Assembly (NCBI GenBank): GCA_936914845.1
Contig: CAKZGE010000003.1
Coordinates: 186,001 to 250,000, forward strand
DNA: 64,000 nt
Direction of reading: 5' to 3'
Source of the DNA: an uncultured Chloracidobacterium sp.
Lineage (GTDB): Bacteria; Acidobacteriota; Blastocatellia; Pyrinomonadales; Pyrinomonadaceae
How positions within the stretch are numbered: position 1 is the stretch's first letter; every line of letters starts with the position of its first letter. A program made the position numbers and the translations under genes. The notes under the pieces were generated by a model. It was not told the DNA's origin. It made no database searches and saw only the letters and a program-made list of their open reading frames with translations. Positions 55,242 through 62,897 of this stretch are shown in pieces.

Positions 55242-55258
55242 AAATGAACGTTCGTTTT
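55242..55258. promoter_or_regulatory. TetR operator candidate before the receptor gene
   Basis: AAATGAACGTTCGTTTT with the perfect centre GAACGTTC (55246-55253), between the TetR gene stop and the receptor start (79-bp gap). The same AACGTTCGTTTT sequence appears, inverted, just upstream of the tetR start, the pattern expected if the regulator controls itself and the operon. Confidence 0.6.
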
Positions 55259-55299
55259 TTATTATTGTAAACTTGCTCGGCATATCAAAATAGCCGAGC

Positions 55300-55959
55300 T
55301 TAGGCCCTGATCTGCCCTCGCTTAAAGCTGTCCAGCTTTCCTTCGCTCAATGTTCCGTAGGCAAACACCTTGGTCAAACAGTTGAGCGCCTGATCATCAT
55401 TCAATCCCATGTGGCGATTGCCGCCGAAAAGTTTTTCAACTAGAAAATAATTGAAAAATTGCATATAGGCCGCCGTAAAGACAGCGGCGGGATCGACTCC
55501 CGTCCGCAGGTCGCCGCGTCTTGCCGCGGCTTCAAATTCTTCTGCAAAAAGCTTTTTGAACCTTTCGATCAAGCCGTCGAACATCATTCTAAAGTGGCGG
55601 TTTTGAAATTCCAGAACGTCAATATACATCAACAGCCAAAAATCAGAATGCTCGTCTACCAACCGGCCGACCATTTCACCCATCCGCCGCAGATTTCCCG
55701 GCTCCAACGGCTCGTCTATTTCCGCGAATATTGCCTTTAGATTGTCGTCGATCACGGTCATGTATTCCTCCACGATCGATTCAAAAATGGCTTCTTTGGT
55801 CGGATAATAGTTGTAAAGGTTGCCCAGCGAAACCTTGGCACCGCGGGCAATATCACGCATCGAGGTCGCGTGAAAGCCTTGTTTGATAAACAATTGACAC
55901 GCCGCGTCCTCTATTATGTCCTTTCGTTGGCTTATCGCCGCTTCACTTAATTTAGGCAT
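55300..55959 (-). CDS. TetR-family regulator
   Basis: 219 aa from the ATG at 55957-55959 (MPKLSEAAISQRKDIIEDAA); the frame opens 14 codons upstream, but those overlap the operator. N-terminal HTH: CQLFIKQGFHATSMRDIARGAK, then VSLGNLYNYYPTKEAIF, as in the family. The C-terminal ligand-binding domain is helical with YIDVLEFQNRHFRMMFDGLI; length and pattern recall FadR/AcrR-type regulators with fatty-acyl or aromatic ligands. It precedes the TonB receptor by 79 bp on the same strand. Confidence 0.92.
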   Translation of the reverse strand: MPKLSEAAISQRKDIIEDAACQLFIKQGFHATSMRDIARGAKVSLGNLYNYYPTKEAIFESIVEEYMTVIDDNLKAIFAEIDEPLEPGNLRRMGEMVGRLVDEHSDFWLLMYIDVLEFQNRHFRMMFDGLIERFKKLFAEEFEAAARRGDLRTGVDPAAVFTAAYMQFFNYFLVEKLFGGNRHMGLNDDQALNCLTKVFAYGTLSEGKLDSFKRGQIRA

Positions 55960-55963
55960 AAAG

Positions 55964-55980
55964 AAAACGAACGTTTGTAT
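55964..55980. promoter_or_regulatory. TetR operator candidate before tetR
   Basis: AAAACGAACGTTTGTAT, the inverse complement of which (ATACAAACGTTCGTTTT) shares AACGTTCGTTTT with the site at 55242-55258. It begins five bases upstream of the tetR start codon, suggesting autorepression. Confidence 0.6.
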
Positions 55981-56025
55981 TTTTATATAGACAGCAAGCA
56001 AATGTCAAGAGTGTTAACGAATTTT

Positions 56026-56040
56026 ATTGGTCTAACCAAT
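56026..56040. promoter_or_regulatory. Second ATTGGT-N3-ACCAAT palindrome
   Basis: ATTGGTCTAACCAAT, with exactly the half sites of the palindrome at 43408-43422. It lies 67 bp upstream of tetR and just downstream of the M1 peptidase gene. Possibly a site for a second regulator of the tetR promoter. Confidence 0.45.
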
Positions 56041-56073
56041 TACACGTCGATTTTGCCGAAAAGGGCAACACAG

Positions 56074-57741
56074 CTATTGTGCTCTGAGAACCCATCCATT
56101 CGGGTCGATCGTCGGCGGCGTTGCTCCTTCAAAAGGCACTCGAGCTTTTCCCTGCGGCATCTCAATTCTCTTTGTTTTTCCGTCAACGACCACGTCTATC
56201 GGCATCGGAAATGGCATATCCGATGGCGTTTCCCACGTCAGCAGCAGCGACCCACTTTCTTTTTCCGCCTTAAGAACCGGCAGTTTCGGCTGTCGCAGAT
56301 ACATCTCAAAGAACCATCCGAGCTTCATTTTCGACTCCTGTTCGGCAATGGTCAGAAAGTCATCGGTGTTTACTAAACGTGTTTGCCGCCCATCCGTGAT
56401 CGATTCCATCGCTTTGTCCGGGTACGCCATTCGCCTCAGCGACCGAAAGAACGCATCGTCTCCGATCAGGTAACGCAGCGTATGCAGAACCACAGCCCCC
56501 TTGCCATAAATGTCGCCGTCCGATCTTAGATAGTCCGGTTCCGCCATATAAACCTGATAGGCTATTTTCGGATCGCGAGGAGCGACCGGCTGCATGTTTC
56601 TCGTGGCCTTTGCTCGGGCCTTCATCGCATCAAAATATGCCTGTTTGCCCTTTACCTCTTCGGTATAAAGCGTATCCATAAAGGATTGAAATCCTTCGTG
56701 GATCCAAAAATCGCGCCAATCGCTCGCCGTTACAAGGTTTGCCCACCATTCGTGGCCGTATTCGTGCAGCATCAGCCAATCGGTGCCTTCCGGCGAATAT
56801 TTGAATTTGTTGCCGTAGGCAATGTTGGTCGAATGTTCCATGCCCAAATGCGGGGTTTCCGATATCTTCAAACCCTGGGAACGAAAAGGATACGGCCCGA
56901 GAAACTTTTCCAGGAACGCATTGTATTTCTTTGTTTCTGCGATCAGCGATGCGGCTTTCGGCTCATCTTCCGGCAACACATAGAAGGCAACGTCGAACTC
57001 GCTGCCGTCAATACTTTTGATCTTATCGCGAACGATCTTGTAGGGTGCGGCATTGAATACGATCGAATAGTTCGAGATCGGATTCGTCATTCGCCAGGTG
57101 TATGTCGAATAACCGTTCTCAATCTTCTTAACGCTTTCCAATTTGCCCGGCCCCGTCGCCACCAATGGGTCCGGCACGGATATCCGCATTGTCACATCCG
57201 CCGGTTTGTCAGACGGGTGGTCTTTGCACGGAAAAAGCAGGTCGGCACCGTCGTTTTGCAATGCGACGGAGATCCAATCGGCGCCGGAAGGCGTCTTTTC
57301 CCACATAAAACCACCGATCCATGGAGCGCGTGGTGCTATGCGCGGCGTGCCGGCATAGATGATACTGGTGCGGATCTCATCGCCGGCTTGCTTTGTCTGC
57401 GGAAACCAGATCCACAACTTCCCGTCCTTTTGTTCGAATTCCACCGCGTGTTCGCTTTCGGTCACACTTTGCACCGTATATGGCGTGTCTAGATCAAGCA
57501 CGATGACATTGGTCGGTATCACGATCTTTGCCTTCATGCCGGTCACACCCGAAATGCTTTTGCTTGTCGGCATTACGTATAGGGAAACGTCGTACGCCTG
57601 AACGTCGTAAACGGCTTGCTCGAACATGAGCGGGCCGCCGGTATTGGTCGGCCGCACCCCGAGTTCACGCTGGCCAAAAATGCAAATGTTCAACAGCAGC
57701 AAGGCCGCCGCAAAGAAGATCGATCTTTTCATGGCATTCAA
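56074..57741 (-). CDS. Exported M1-family metallopeptidase
   Basis: 555 aa with signal peptide (MKRSIFFAAALLLLNICIFG). All catalytic elements are present: substrate-recognition GMEHSTN (300-306, equivalent to GxMEN), zinc HEYGH (326-330) with WW following, third ligand E349 in HEGFQSF. M1 aminopeptidases remove N-terminal residues from peptides; exported, it would serve peptide nutrition. It is shorter than PepN, lacking the C-terminal helical cap. Convergent to nothing on its right; the cyclophilin gene diverges 50 bp upstream. Confidence 0.92.
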   Translation of the reverse strand: MNAMKRSIFFAAALLLLNICIFGQRELGVRPTNTGGPLMFEQAVYDVQAYDVSLYVMPTSKSISGVTGMKAKIVIPTNVIVLDLDTPYTVQSVTESEHAVEFEQKDGKLWIWFPQTKQAGDEIRTSIIYAGTPRIAPRAPWIGGFMWEKTPSGADWISVALQNDGADLLFPCKDHPSDKPADVTMRISVPDPLVATGPGKLESVKKIENGYSTYTWRMTNPISNYSIVFNAAPYKIVRDKIKSIDGSEFDVAFYVLPEDEPKAASLIAETKKYNAFLEKFLGPYPFRSQGLKISETPHLGMEHSTNIAYGNKFKYSPEGTDWLMLHEYGHEWWANLVTASDWRDFWIHEGFQSFMDTLYTEEVKGKQAYFDAMKARAKATRNMQPVAPRDPKIAYQVYMAEPDYLRSDGDIYGKGAVVLHTLRYLIGDDAFFRSLRRMAYPDKAMESITDGRQTRLVNTDDFLTIAEQESKMKLGWFFEMYLRQPKLPVLKAEKESGSLLLTWETPSDMPFPMPIDVVVDGKTKRIEMPQGKARVPFEGATPPTIDPNGWVLRAQ

Positions 57742-57790
57742 ATAGAGGTCCCTTTACACAAAGGTATTTTTTTTCGAAAATGAAAGAACA

Positions 57791-58444
57791 ATGAAGTTCA
57801 GCATACATTATACGTTCGTTTTTTTGATTTTGTTAGCAGGCGGCGTCTTTGGCCAAGCGCCGGAAACGAAACCCGCGGCGAAGACCAACATCCGCCCGGC
57901 AGAAACGACGGAAAAGGCCGAACCCTTTGATAAGGCTGCCGTTTCGGCAATGGCCGGCCAATGTGTCACATTTGATACGGAATCCGGCGTTATCGTATTG
58001 GAGGTGTTTCCGGAAAGCGCTCCTGAATCCGTCCGCAATTTTCTGAATTTGGCGGCCGGCGGTTTGTTCGATACCACAACCTTCAGCCGTGTCGTTCCCG
58101 GTTTTGTGATTCAAGGCGGCGACCTTTCCACCCGGACCGAAAAATTGACCCGCGAGATCAGCATTCGCGCGCGTAAGACGGTCCCCGATGAGCCAAATCG
58201 CATTTTGCATGAACGCGGCATTCTGTCGATGGCACGGGGCGAAGAGGCAAATTCCGCATCGACGCATTTTTTCATCCTCGTTTCAGCGGCACCGTCGCTC
58301 GATGGCAAATTCGCCGCTTTCGGCCGTGTAACGACGGGAATGGACATTGTCGATGCAATTAATAAAGCGTCCGTTTCTGATGAACGGCCCGAACGCCCCG
58401 TCCGTATCAAAAAGGCGACGGTCGCCGGGTGTGTTGCACACTAA
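57791..58444 (+). CDS. Exported cyclophilin-type peptidyl-prolyl isomerase
   Basis: 217 aa with signal peptide (FSIHYTFVFLILLAGGVFG). Cyclophilin stretches: VTFDTESGVIVLEVFPESAP, FLNLAAGGLFDTTTFSRVVPGFVIQGGD, GILSMARGEEANSASTHFFILVS and LDGKFAAFGRVTTGMDIV. It catalyses proline cis-trans isomerisation during folding in the periplasm. A linker rich in Thr/Lys/Ala (PAAKTNIRPAETTEKA) follows the leader. Ends 4 bp inside the convergent TPR gene. Confidence 0.93.
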   Translation: MKFSIHYTFVFLILLAGGVFGQAPETKPAAKTNIRPAETTEKAEPFDKAAVSAMAGQCVTFDTESGVIVLEVFPESAPESVRNFLNLAAGGLFDTTTFSRVVPGFVIQGGDLSTRTEKLTREISIRARKTVPDEPNRILHERGILSMARGEEANSASTHFFILVSAAPSLDGKFAAFGRVTTGMDIVDAINKASVSDERPERPVRIKKATVAGCVAH

Positions 58445-58761
58445 TCTTCGCCCAGATCAAGGTCGAGCGTCATTTGATATTCGTTCGCCATCGAGGGATG
58501 ACCGTGTGCCATCGCCGTTTCAATACCTCTTTTTAGTGCGGCCACCGCTTTTTCACGTTCTCCCAATGCGACGTAGGCGGTTGCGAGCGTGCCGTAGGCA
58601 TTGCCTTCGTCGTCGGCAGCCGCAAGATAGCTCTCTAGAATATCCGCTACCTTTTGGTACTCGTTCTGTTTTTCGTATTCCTTTGCCAAACCGAACATGA
58701 CCATCGTATTTGTTGGATCATCTTTCAACATCTGCTCAAAAACAGCGATTCTTTCCTGCAT
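58441..58761 (-). CDS. Small TPR protein
   Basis: 106 aa, about two to three tetratricopeptide repeats: FEQMLKDDPTNTMVMFGLAK, YEKQNEYQKVADILESYLAA, NAYGTLATAYVALGEREKAV. Acts as an adaptor; no enzyme domain. It is complete and overlaps the cyclophilin gene at its 3' end. No signal peptide. Confidence 0.85.
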   Translation of the reverse strand: MQERIAVFEQMLKDDPTNTMVMFGLAKEYEKQNEYQKVADILESYLAAADDEGNAYGTLATAYVALGEREKAVAALKRGIETAMAHGHPSMANEYQMTLDLDLGED

Positions 58762-58864
58762 AATTCGTCAATGGATCTCCTCTAGCTAATAAAAATTCTG
58801 TCATCTGCCCGCCAATTATCAGGCAAAGCAAACGATTCAATATTTATAAACATCATAAATTAGC

Positions 58865-58870
58865 TATAAT
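58865..58870 (+). promoter_or_regulatory. -10 box of the M1-like gene
   Basis: TATAAT, 18 bp before the ATG. The -35 region is unclear. With a transcription start about 7 bp past it, the leader would be only about 12 nt without a Shine-Dalgarno sequence, so the transcript may be almost leaderless. Confidence 0.4.
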
Positions 58871-58888
58871 GAAAACAGAAAAAACGGC

Positions 58889-60976
58889 ATGAAAAATTAC
58901 GCTCGACCTTTTTTGATCTTAACATTCATCTGCTCGGCATTTGGCGGTGCGGCGTACGCACAGCAGGCGCCGTCGGCGAAAATTGACATTACAAAATACG
59001 TCATCGACGCACAGCTCTCGCCTTCCGAACATAAATTGACAGCTACGGCAGATGTGACGTTCATACCGGCCGAAGATGCCCGCTCCATTTCCTTTGAGCT
59101 GAATGGTTCGCTAAAGGTCGATAGCATCGCCCGTATCGCAGGCGGCGGCGGAACACCGGCTCAACCGCCTTCCGCAAAAGGGCGAACTGCAGCAAAGCCG
59201 CCTCTGCCTGCTCAATCCGCAGTGACCTTCGTCCAAGACCAGGTCGGTGTCACGGATCTTGGTCCGAGTGTTCGTGTCGATCTAGGCTCTGTTGTCGCAA
59301 AAGGCACGCCGGTAACGCTTCGCTTCAAATACAGCGGCGTTCTTGATACGCCAAATGGCGGGCCGCTTTTGACCAAGCGTTTAGCGGCGATAATGGAAAA
59401 TGACGGCTATTTGATGTATGCGGCGCGTTGGTTTCCGTTCCACGACTATGCCGCCGACCTTGCCGCATCTGATATCACCATCACGCTCCCGGGCGGTTTC
59501 CAGGTCGCCGGTTACAGCGATTCGCCGGTTGCCGCCGGCGGCAATAAATTTCGATTTGTTCAGGCAAAGCCTTCGTTGCCCGGCAACTTCGCCTATGGCA
59601 AATACACAACACGAACGATTCCGGCGGGCGGATACGAACTGCAGTTTTTTACCCGATCGAATAATGACCAGCAGATCATCGAATACGGTGATACGCTCGG
59701 CAAAGCGTTGCAATTCTACAATTCAAAATTCGGCGATGCGGCTTTCGGTAAAAAGCTGCAAATAGTTCAGATAGATGACGACAGTCTCGAGTACTATTCG
59801 TCGCTGGGCATGCTTTTCGTGGCCAATCGGCAATTCGAACAATTTCCCGATGTCACCGAAGAACGAATGCAGCGAGAGGCGGCAATACAGTGGTGGGGCT
59901 TAACGGTCGGTTTGCGGTCGTTCGACGACGCATGGCTGTCACAAGGCCTGGCGGAATATTCGGCATTTACCCTGCGTGAAAGCCAGCTGCAGGGAGCCAA
60001 GCTAGACGCACTTCGCCGCGAACTTCTGGAAAGATCGTTGACCTTTGAACAAACCGCTTCACTTATCAGAGCTCCGGGCAATCTGGATGACCAGTCCACG
60101 GCCTATCAATACATTATGTACGGCAAAGGAGCGTTCGTTTTTAAGCTCTTGCGTGATACGATCGGGGACCAAAGATTCAACCAGCTTCTGCGCACGCTTT
60201 TAACCGAATATCGCGGCAAGAATATCTCCATCGACGAATTCGAATCGCTTGCTGAACGCATTTCGGAAAAGGACCTCCGCTACTTTTTTGCCCGTTGGGT
60301 CGAAGGCACCGGCGTGCCGGAATTTACCGCCGATTATTTGATCATCCGCACACGAGGGGGCAAATTCGTTGCTCGCGGGACCGTAAAGCAGAATTATGAC
60401 AACCTGCGCCTGCCGGTCGATATCCAATTGCGGTCCGAGGGCGAGGGCGGACTCAAAACGGTGACCGTCAATATGGATGAAGCGACCGCAGATTTCAACA
60501 TTGAATCAGACGGCAAACCGCTCGATGTCATCATTGACCCGAATTTCAAACTTTTGCGCACCTCTGCCGACCTTCGTGTTTCGGCAACCGCCCGCCGCGG
60601 CATAGAACAGTTTCGCGAAGGCAACTACGTTGAGGCCCAGAAGCAGTTCGAAGAAGCGCTAAAGATGGACCGCTCCAATTCGTGGATCTATTATCATCTC
60701 GGCCTGTTGTATCTCGAACAGAGAAATTACGATGTGGCGATCGATAATTTCAAAGCCACTCAAAGCGGCAACCTCAACCCGCCATGGCTGGCCGTTTGGG
60801 CAAATATCAAGATGGGTAATGCCTATGACGCAAAAGGCGACCGGGCCCGGGCCATTGCCGCCTATAAGCGGGCTCAAGATTCGGGCGACAATTACGATAA
60901 TGCTCAAGAAGCGGTCAGAAAATATCAGGCCACGCCCTACGATCCAAAAGAGAAGCAGACGACCGCTGTTCGGTGA
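58889..60976 (+). CDS. M1-like protein lacking zinc ligands, with C-terminal TPR
   Basis: 695 aa with signal peptide. The N-terminal beta domain and the segments LMYAARWFPFHDYAADLAAS and ESLAERISEKDLRYFFARWV match M1 peptidases. In place of HExxH followed by WW it has REAAI (329-333) followed by QWW, and the third-ligand NEGF position reads LSQGLAEYSAF (Gln352). All three zinc ligands are therefore replaced while the fold is preserved, so it cannot be a zinc peptidase. The C-terminal part (about 575-690) has TPR repeats (YYHLGLLYLEQRNYDVAIDN, MGNAYDAKGDRARAIAAYKR). Probably a periplasmic binding or scaffold protein. Confidence 0.88.
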   Translation: MKNYARPFLILTFICSAFGGAAYAQQAPSAKIDITKYVIDAQLSPSEHKLTATADVTFIPAEDARSISFELNGSLKVDSIARIAGGGGTPAQPPSAKGRTAAKPPLPAQSAVTFVQDQVGVTDLGPSVRVDLGSVVAKGTPVTLRFKYSGVLDTPNGGPLLTKRLAAIMENDGYLMYAARWFPFHDYAADLAASDITITLPGGFQVAGYSDSPVAAGGNKFRFVQAKPSLPGNFAYGKYTTRTIPAGGYELQFFTRSNNDQQIIEYGDTLGKALQFYNSKFGDAAFGKKLQIVQIDDDSLEYYSSLGMLFVANRQFEQFPDVTEERMQREAAIQWWGLTVGLRSFDDAWLSQGLAEYSAFTLRESQLQGAKLDALRRELLERSLTFEQTASLIRAPGNLDDQSTAYQYIMYGKGAFVFKLLRDTIGDQRFNQLLRTLLTEYRGKNISIDEFESLAERISEKDLRYFFARWVEGTGVPEFTADYLIIRTRGGKFVARGTVKQNYDNLRLPVDIQLRSEGEGGLKTVTVNMDEATADFNIESDGKPLDVIIDPNFKLLRTSADLRVSATARRGIEQFREGNYVEAQKQFEEALKMDRSNSWIYYHLGLLYLEQRNYDVAIDNFKATQSGNLNPPWLAVWANIKMGNAYDAKGDRARAIAAYKRAQDSGDNYDNAQEAVRKYQATPYDPKEKQTTAVR

Positions 60977-61008
60977 ACGGCCTGCGGTTTTTCTGCTAAA
61001 CTGGCGCT

Positions 61009-61701
61009 ATGTCCGCATACGGGTTTCCTGATCCGCACACGCATGATTTTACCGGTTGGATCCGTGCCGGCGATTATCTTTACGACGGAACGGATATAAT
61101 TAGCCTCGGCAATCCGTTGTCCGTCGAAAGTATTCGGTATTCATATTCGCAGGGGATATTTCCGTGGTATATCGACGGTATGCCATTGCCGTGGTTCTGT
61201 CCTCAGCGGCGGGCCGTGCTTCGTTTCGCCGATCTGCATATCAGCCGCAGCCTCGGCCGCGAAAGCCGCCGGTCCGATCTTACATGCACCTTCGACACCG
61301 CTTTTCAACGGGTTATCAAAGCATGCGCTGAGATAAAACGCCCGGACCAGCCCGGCACCTGGATCACACCGGATTTTATTGAGGTCTATACACGGGGTTT
61401 CGAAGCGGGTTTCGTTCACAGTGTCGAGGTTTGGAATAGCAGCGGTAACTTGGTCGGCGGTCTTTACGGCGTTGACGCCGGCGGTGTCTTTTGCGGCGAA
61501 AGCATGTTTCATTTCGCATCGAACGCGTCCAAGCTGGCGCTGCTTTTTTTGATCGAGCACCTTGCTGCCCGCGGTTCAACGTGGCTTGACGCTCAGGTCA
61601 TGACGCCTCACATGAAAGCTTTGGGCGCCATCGACATCGACCGCCGGGAGTTTTTAGCGGAATTGCATACTGCCCAAAACAAACATCTTCAGCTTTTTTG
61701 A
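61009..61701 (+). CDS. aat: Leucyl/phenylalanyl-tRNA-protein transferase
   Basis: 230 aa, full length. Family hallmarks SQGIFPWYIDGMPLPWFCPQ, AVLRFADLHISRSL, GTWITPDFIEVYTRGFEAG, HSVEVWNSSGNLVGGLYGV and FCGESMFHFASNASKLAL are all there. It transfers Leu or Phe from aminoacyl-tRNA to proteins with N-terminal Arg or Lys, making them ClpAP substrates (N-degron pathway). Follows the M1-like gene by 32 bp on the same strand. Confidence 0.95.
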   Translation: MSAYGFPDPHTHDFTGWIRAGDYLYDGTDIISLGNPLSVESIRYSYSQGIFPWYIDGMPLPWFCPQRRAVLRFADLHISRSLGRESRRSDLTCTFDTAFQRVIKACAEIKRPDQPGTWITPDFIEVYTRGFEAGFVHSVEVWNSSGNLVGGLYGVDAGGVFCGESMFHFASNASKLALLFLIEHLAARGSTWLDAQVMTPHMKALGAIDIDRREFLAELHTAQNKHLQLF

Positions 61702-61725
61702 TCTCCGCCGGCGACGGCCAATTTT

Positions 61726-62782
61726 ATGAAAGAGAATTTTCTTATCTACGGTGCGAATGGTTATACAGGTGAATTGATCGCTCAATTGGCGGTCGAACGC
61801 GGCCTGCAGCCGATCATTGCCGGTCGAAGCGAAACCCGGATCAAAGCCTTGGCAGAAAAACTTTCCTTGGAATTCCGCGTTTTTTCTCTTGATGACATTG
61901 GTGCTTTAGATTCGGCACTTTCTGAAGTGGCGGCCGTGCTGCACTGTGCCGGCCCATTTTCGCTGACCTCGCGGCAAATGGCGGCCGCCTGTCTGCGCAC
62001 AAAGACCCATTATACGGACATCACCGGCGAGATAACCGTTTTCGAATCGCTCGCCGCCCTCGACGGCAAAGCAAAAGATGCCGGAATAATGATACTGCCG
62101 GGCGTGGGGTTCGACGTCGTTCCCTCGGATTGTTTGGCCCTTTATCTAAAAGAGCATTTGCCAAATGCTGAGTATCTACGGCTGGCATGGTTCGGCATGG
62201 TTCGGCATGGGCCGCATGTCGCACGGCACACAGTCCACAATGACGATGAATATCGGAAAGGGCGGTGCGATCCGCAAAGCAGGCAAGATAACGCCCGTCC
62301 CTGCCGCTTGGAAAACGCTCGAAGTCGATTTCGGCGAAGTGACGAAGTCCACGGTCACTATTCCGTGGGGCGACGTTTCGACCGCTTTTTATTCGACCGG
62401 CATTCCAAATATCGAGGTTTATACCGCCGTGCCGGCTTCAAATGTCAGATTGATGAAAGCGAGCCGCTACGTGGGGTGGCTGTTGGCCAGCGGCCCCGTG
62501 CAAAGGTATCTTCAAAACCGCATTCCAAAAGGCGGGCCCGACACGGAAGAACGAGCCAAAGGCCGCACGCTGATGTGGGGCGAGGTGAGCGATGCCGCCG
62601 GCAATACATTTGCTGCTCGCCAATTCGGGCCGGAAGGTTATCAGTTGACCGCCCTAGCTGCTTTGAACATCATCGAAAAGATAACGTCAGGCAACTTTCA
62701 GCCCGGCTTTCAAACACCGGCCAAAGCATACGGCTCCGGCCTCATCCTTGAGATCGCCGGCACCCGCCGCGAAAACCTTTGA
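61726..62782 (+). pseudogene. Saccharopine-dehydrogenase-like reductase broken by a 10-bp duplication
   Basis: The 5' half (ENFLIYGANGYTGELIAQLA, Rossmann; LHCAGPFSLTSRQMAAACL) runs in one frame to LRLAWFGM. Then the frame goes off and the correct continuation MGRMSHGTQSTMTMNIGKGG lies in another frame to the stop at 62780-62782. The cause is visible: TTCGGCATGG occurs twice in tandem (62191-62200 and 62201-62210). Removing one copy gives a single frame of about 348 residues reading LAWFGMGRMSHGTQ. The protein belongs to trans-acting enoyl reductase/saccharopine dehydrogenase-like NAD(P) oxidoreductases. Either a recent inactivating slip, a phase-switch, or an assembly error. Confidence 0.85.
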
Positions 62783-62897
62783 GCTATTTGCCGGGTCAGG
62801 ACAACGGGAGCGATAACGACCGGTTTACTTACACGCGACTGCGTACATTCTCAAAAAATTACGTTTTTGTTCACGAAACCAAACCGGCCGCCATAGA

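Noticed and set aside
57805..57825. Third ACGTTCG-TTTT sequence resembling the TetR operator
   Set aside because: It lies inside the cyclophilin signal-peptide codons and lacks the left half of the palindrome.
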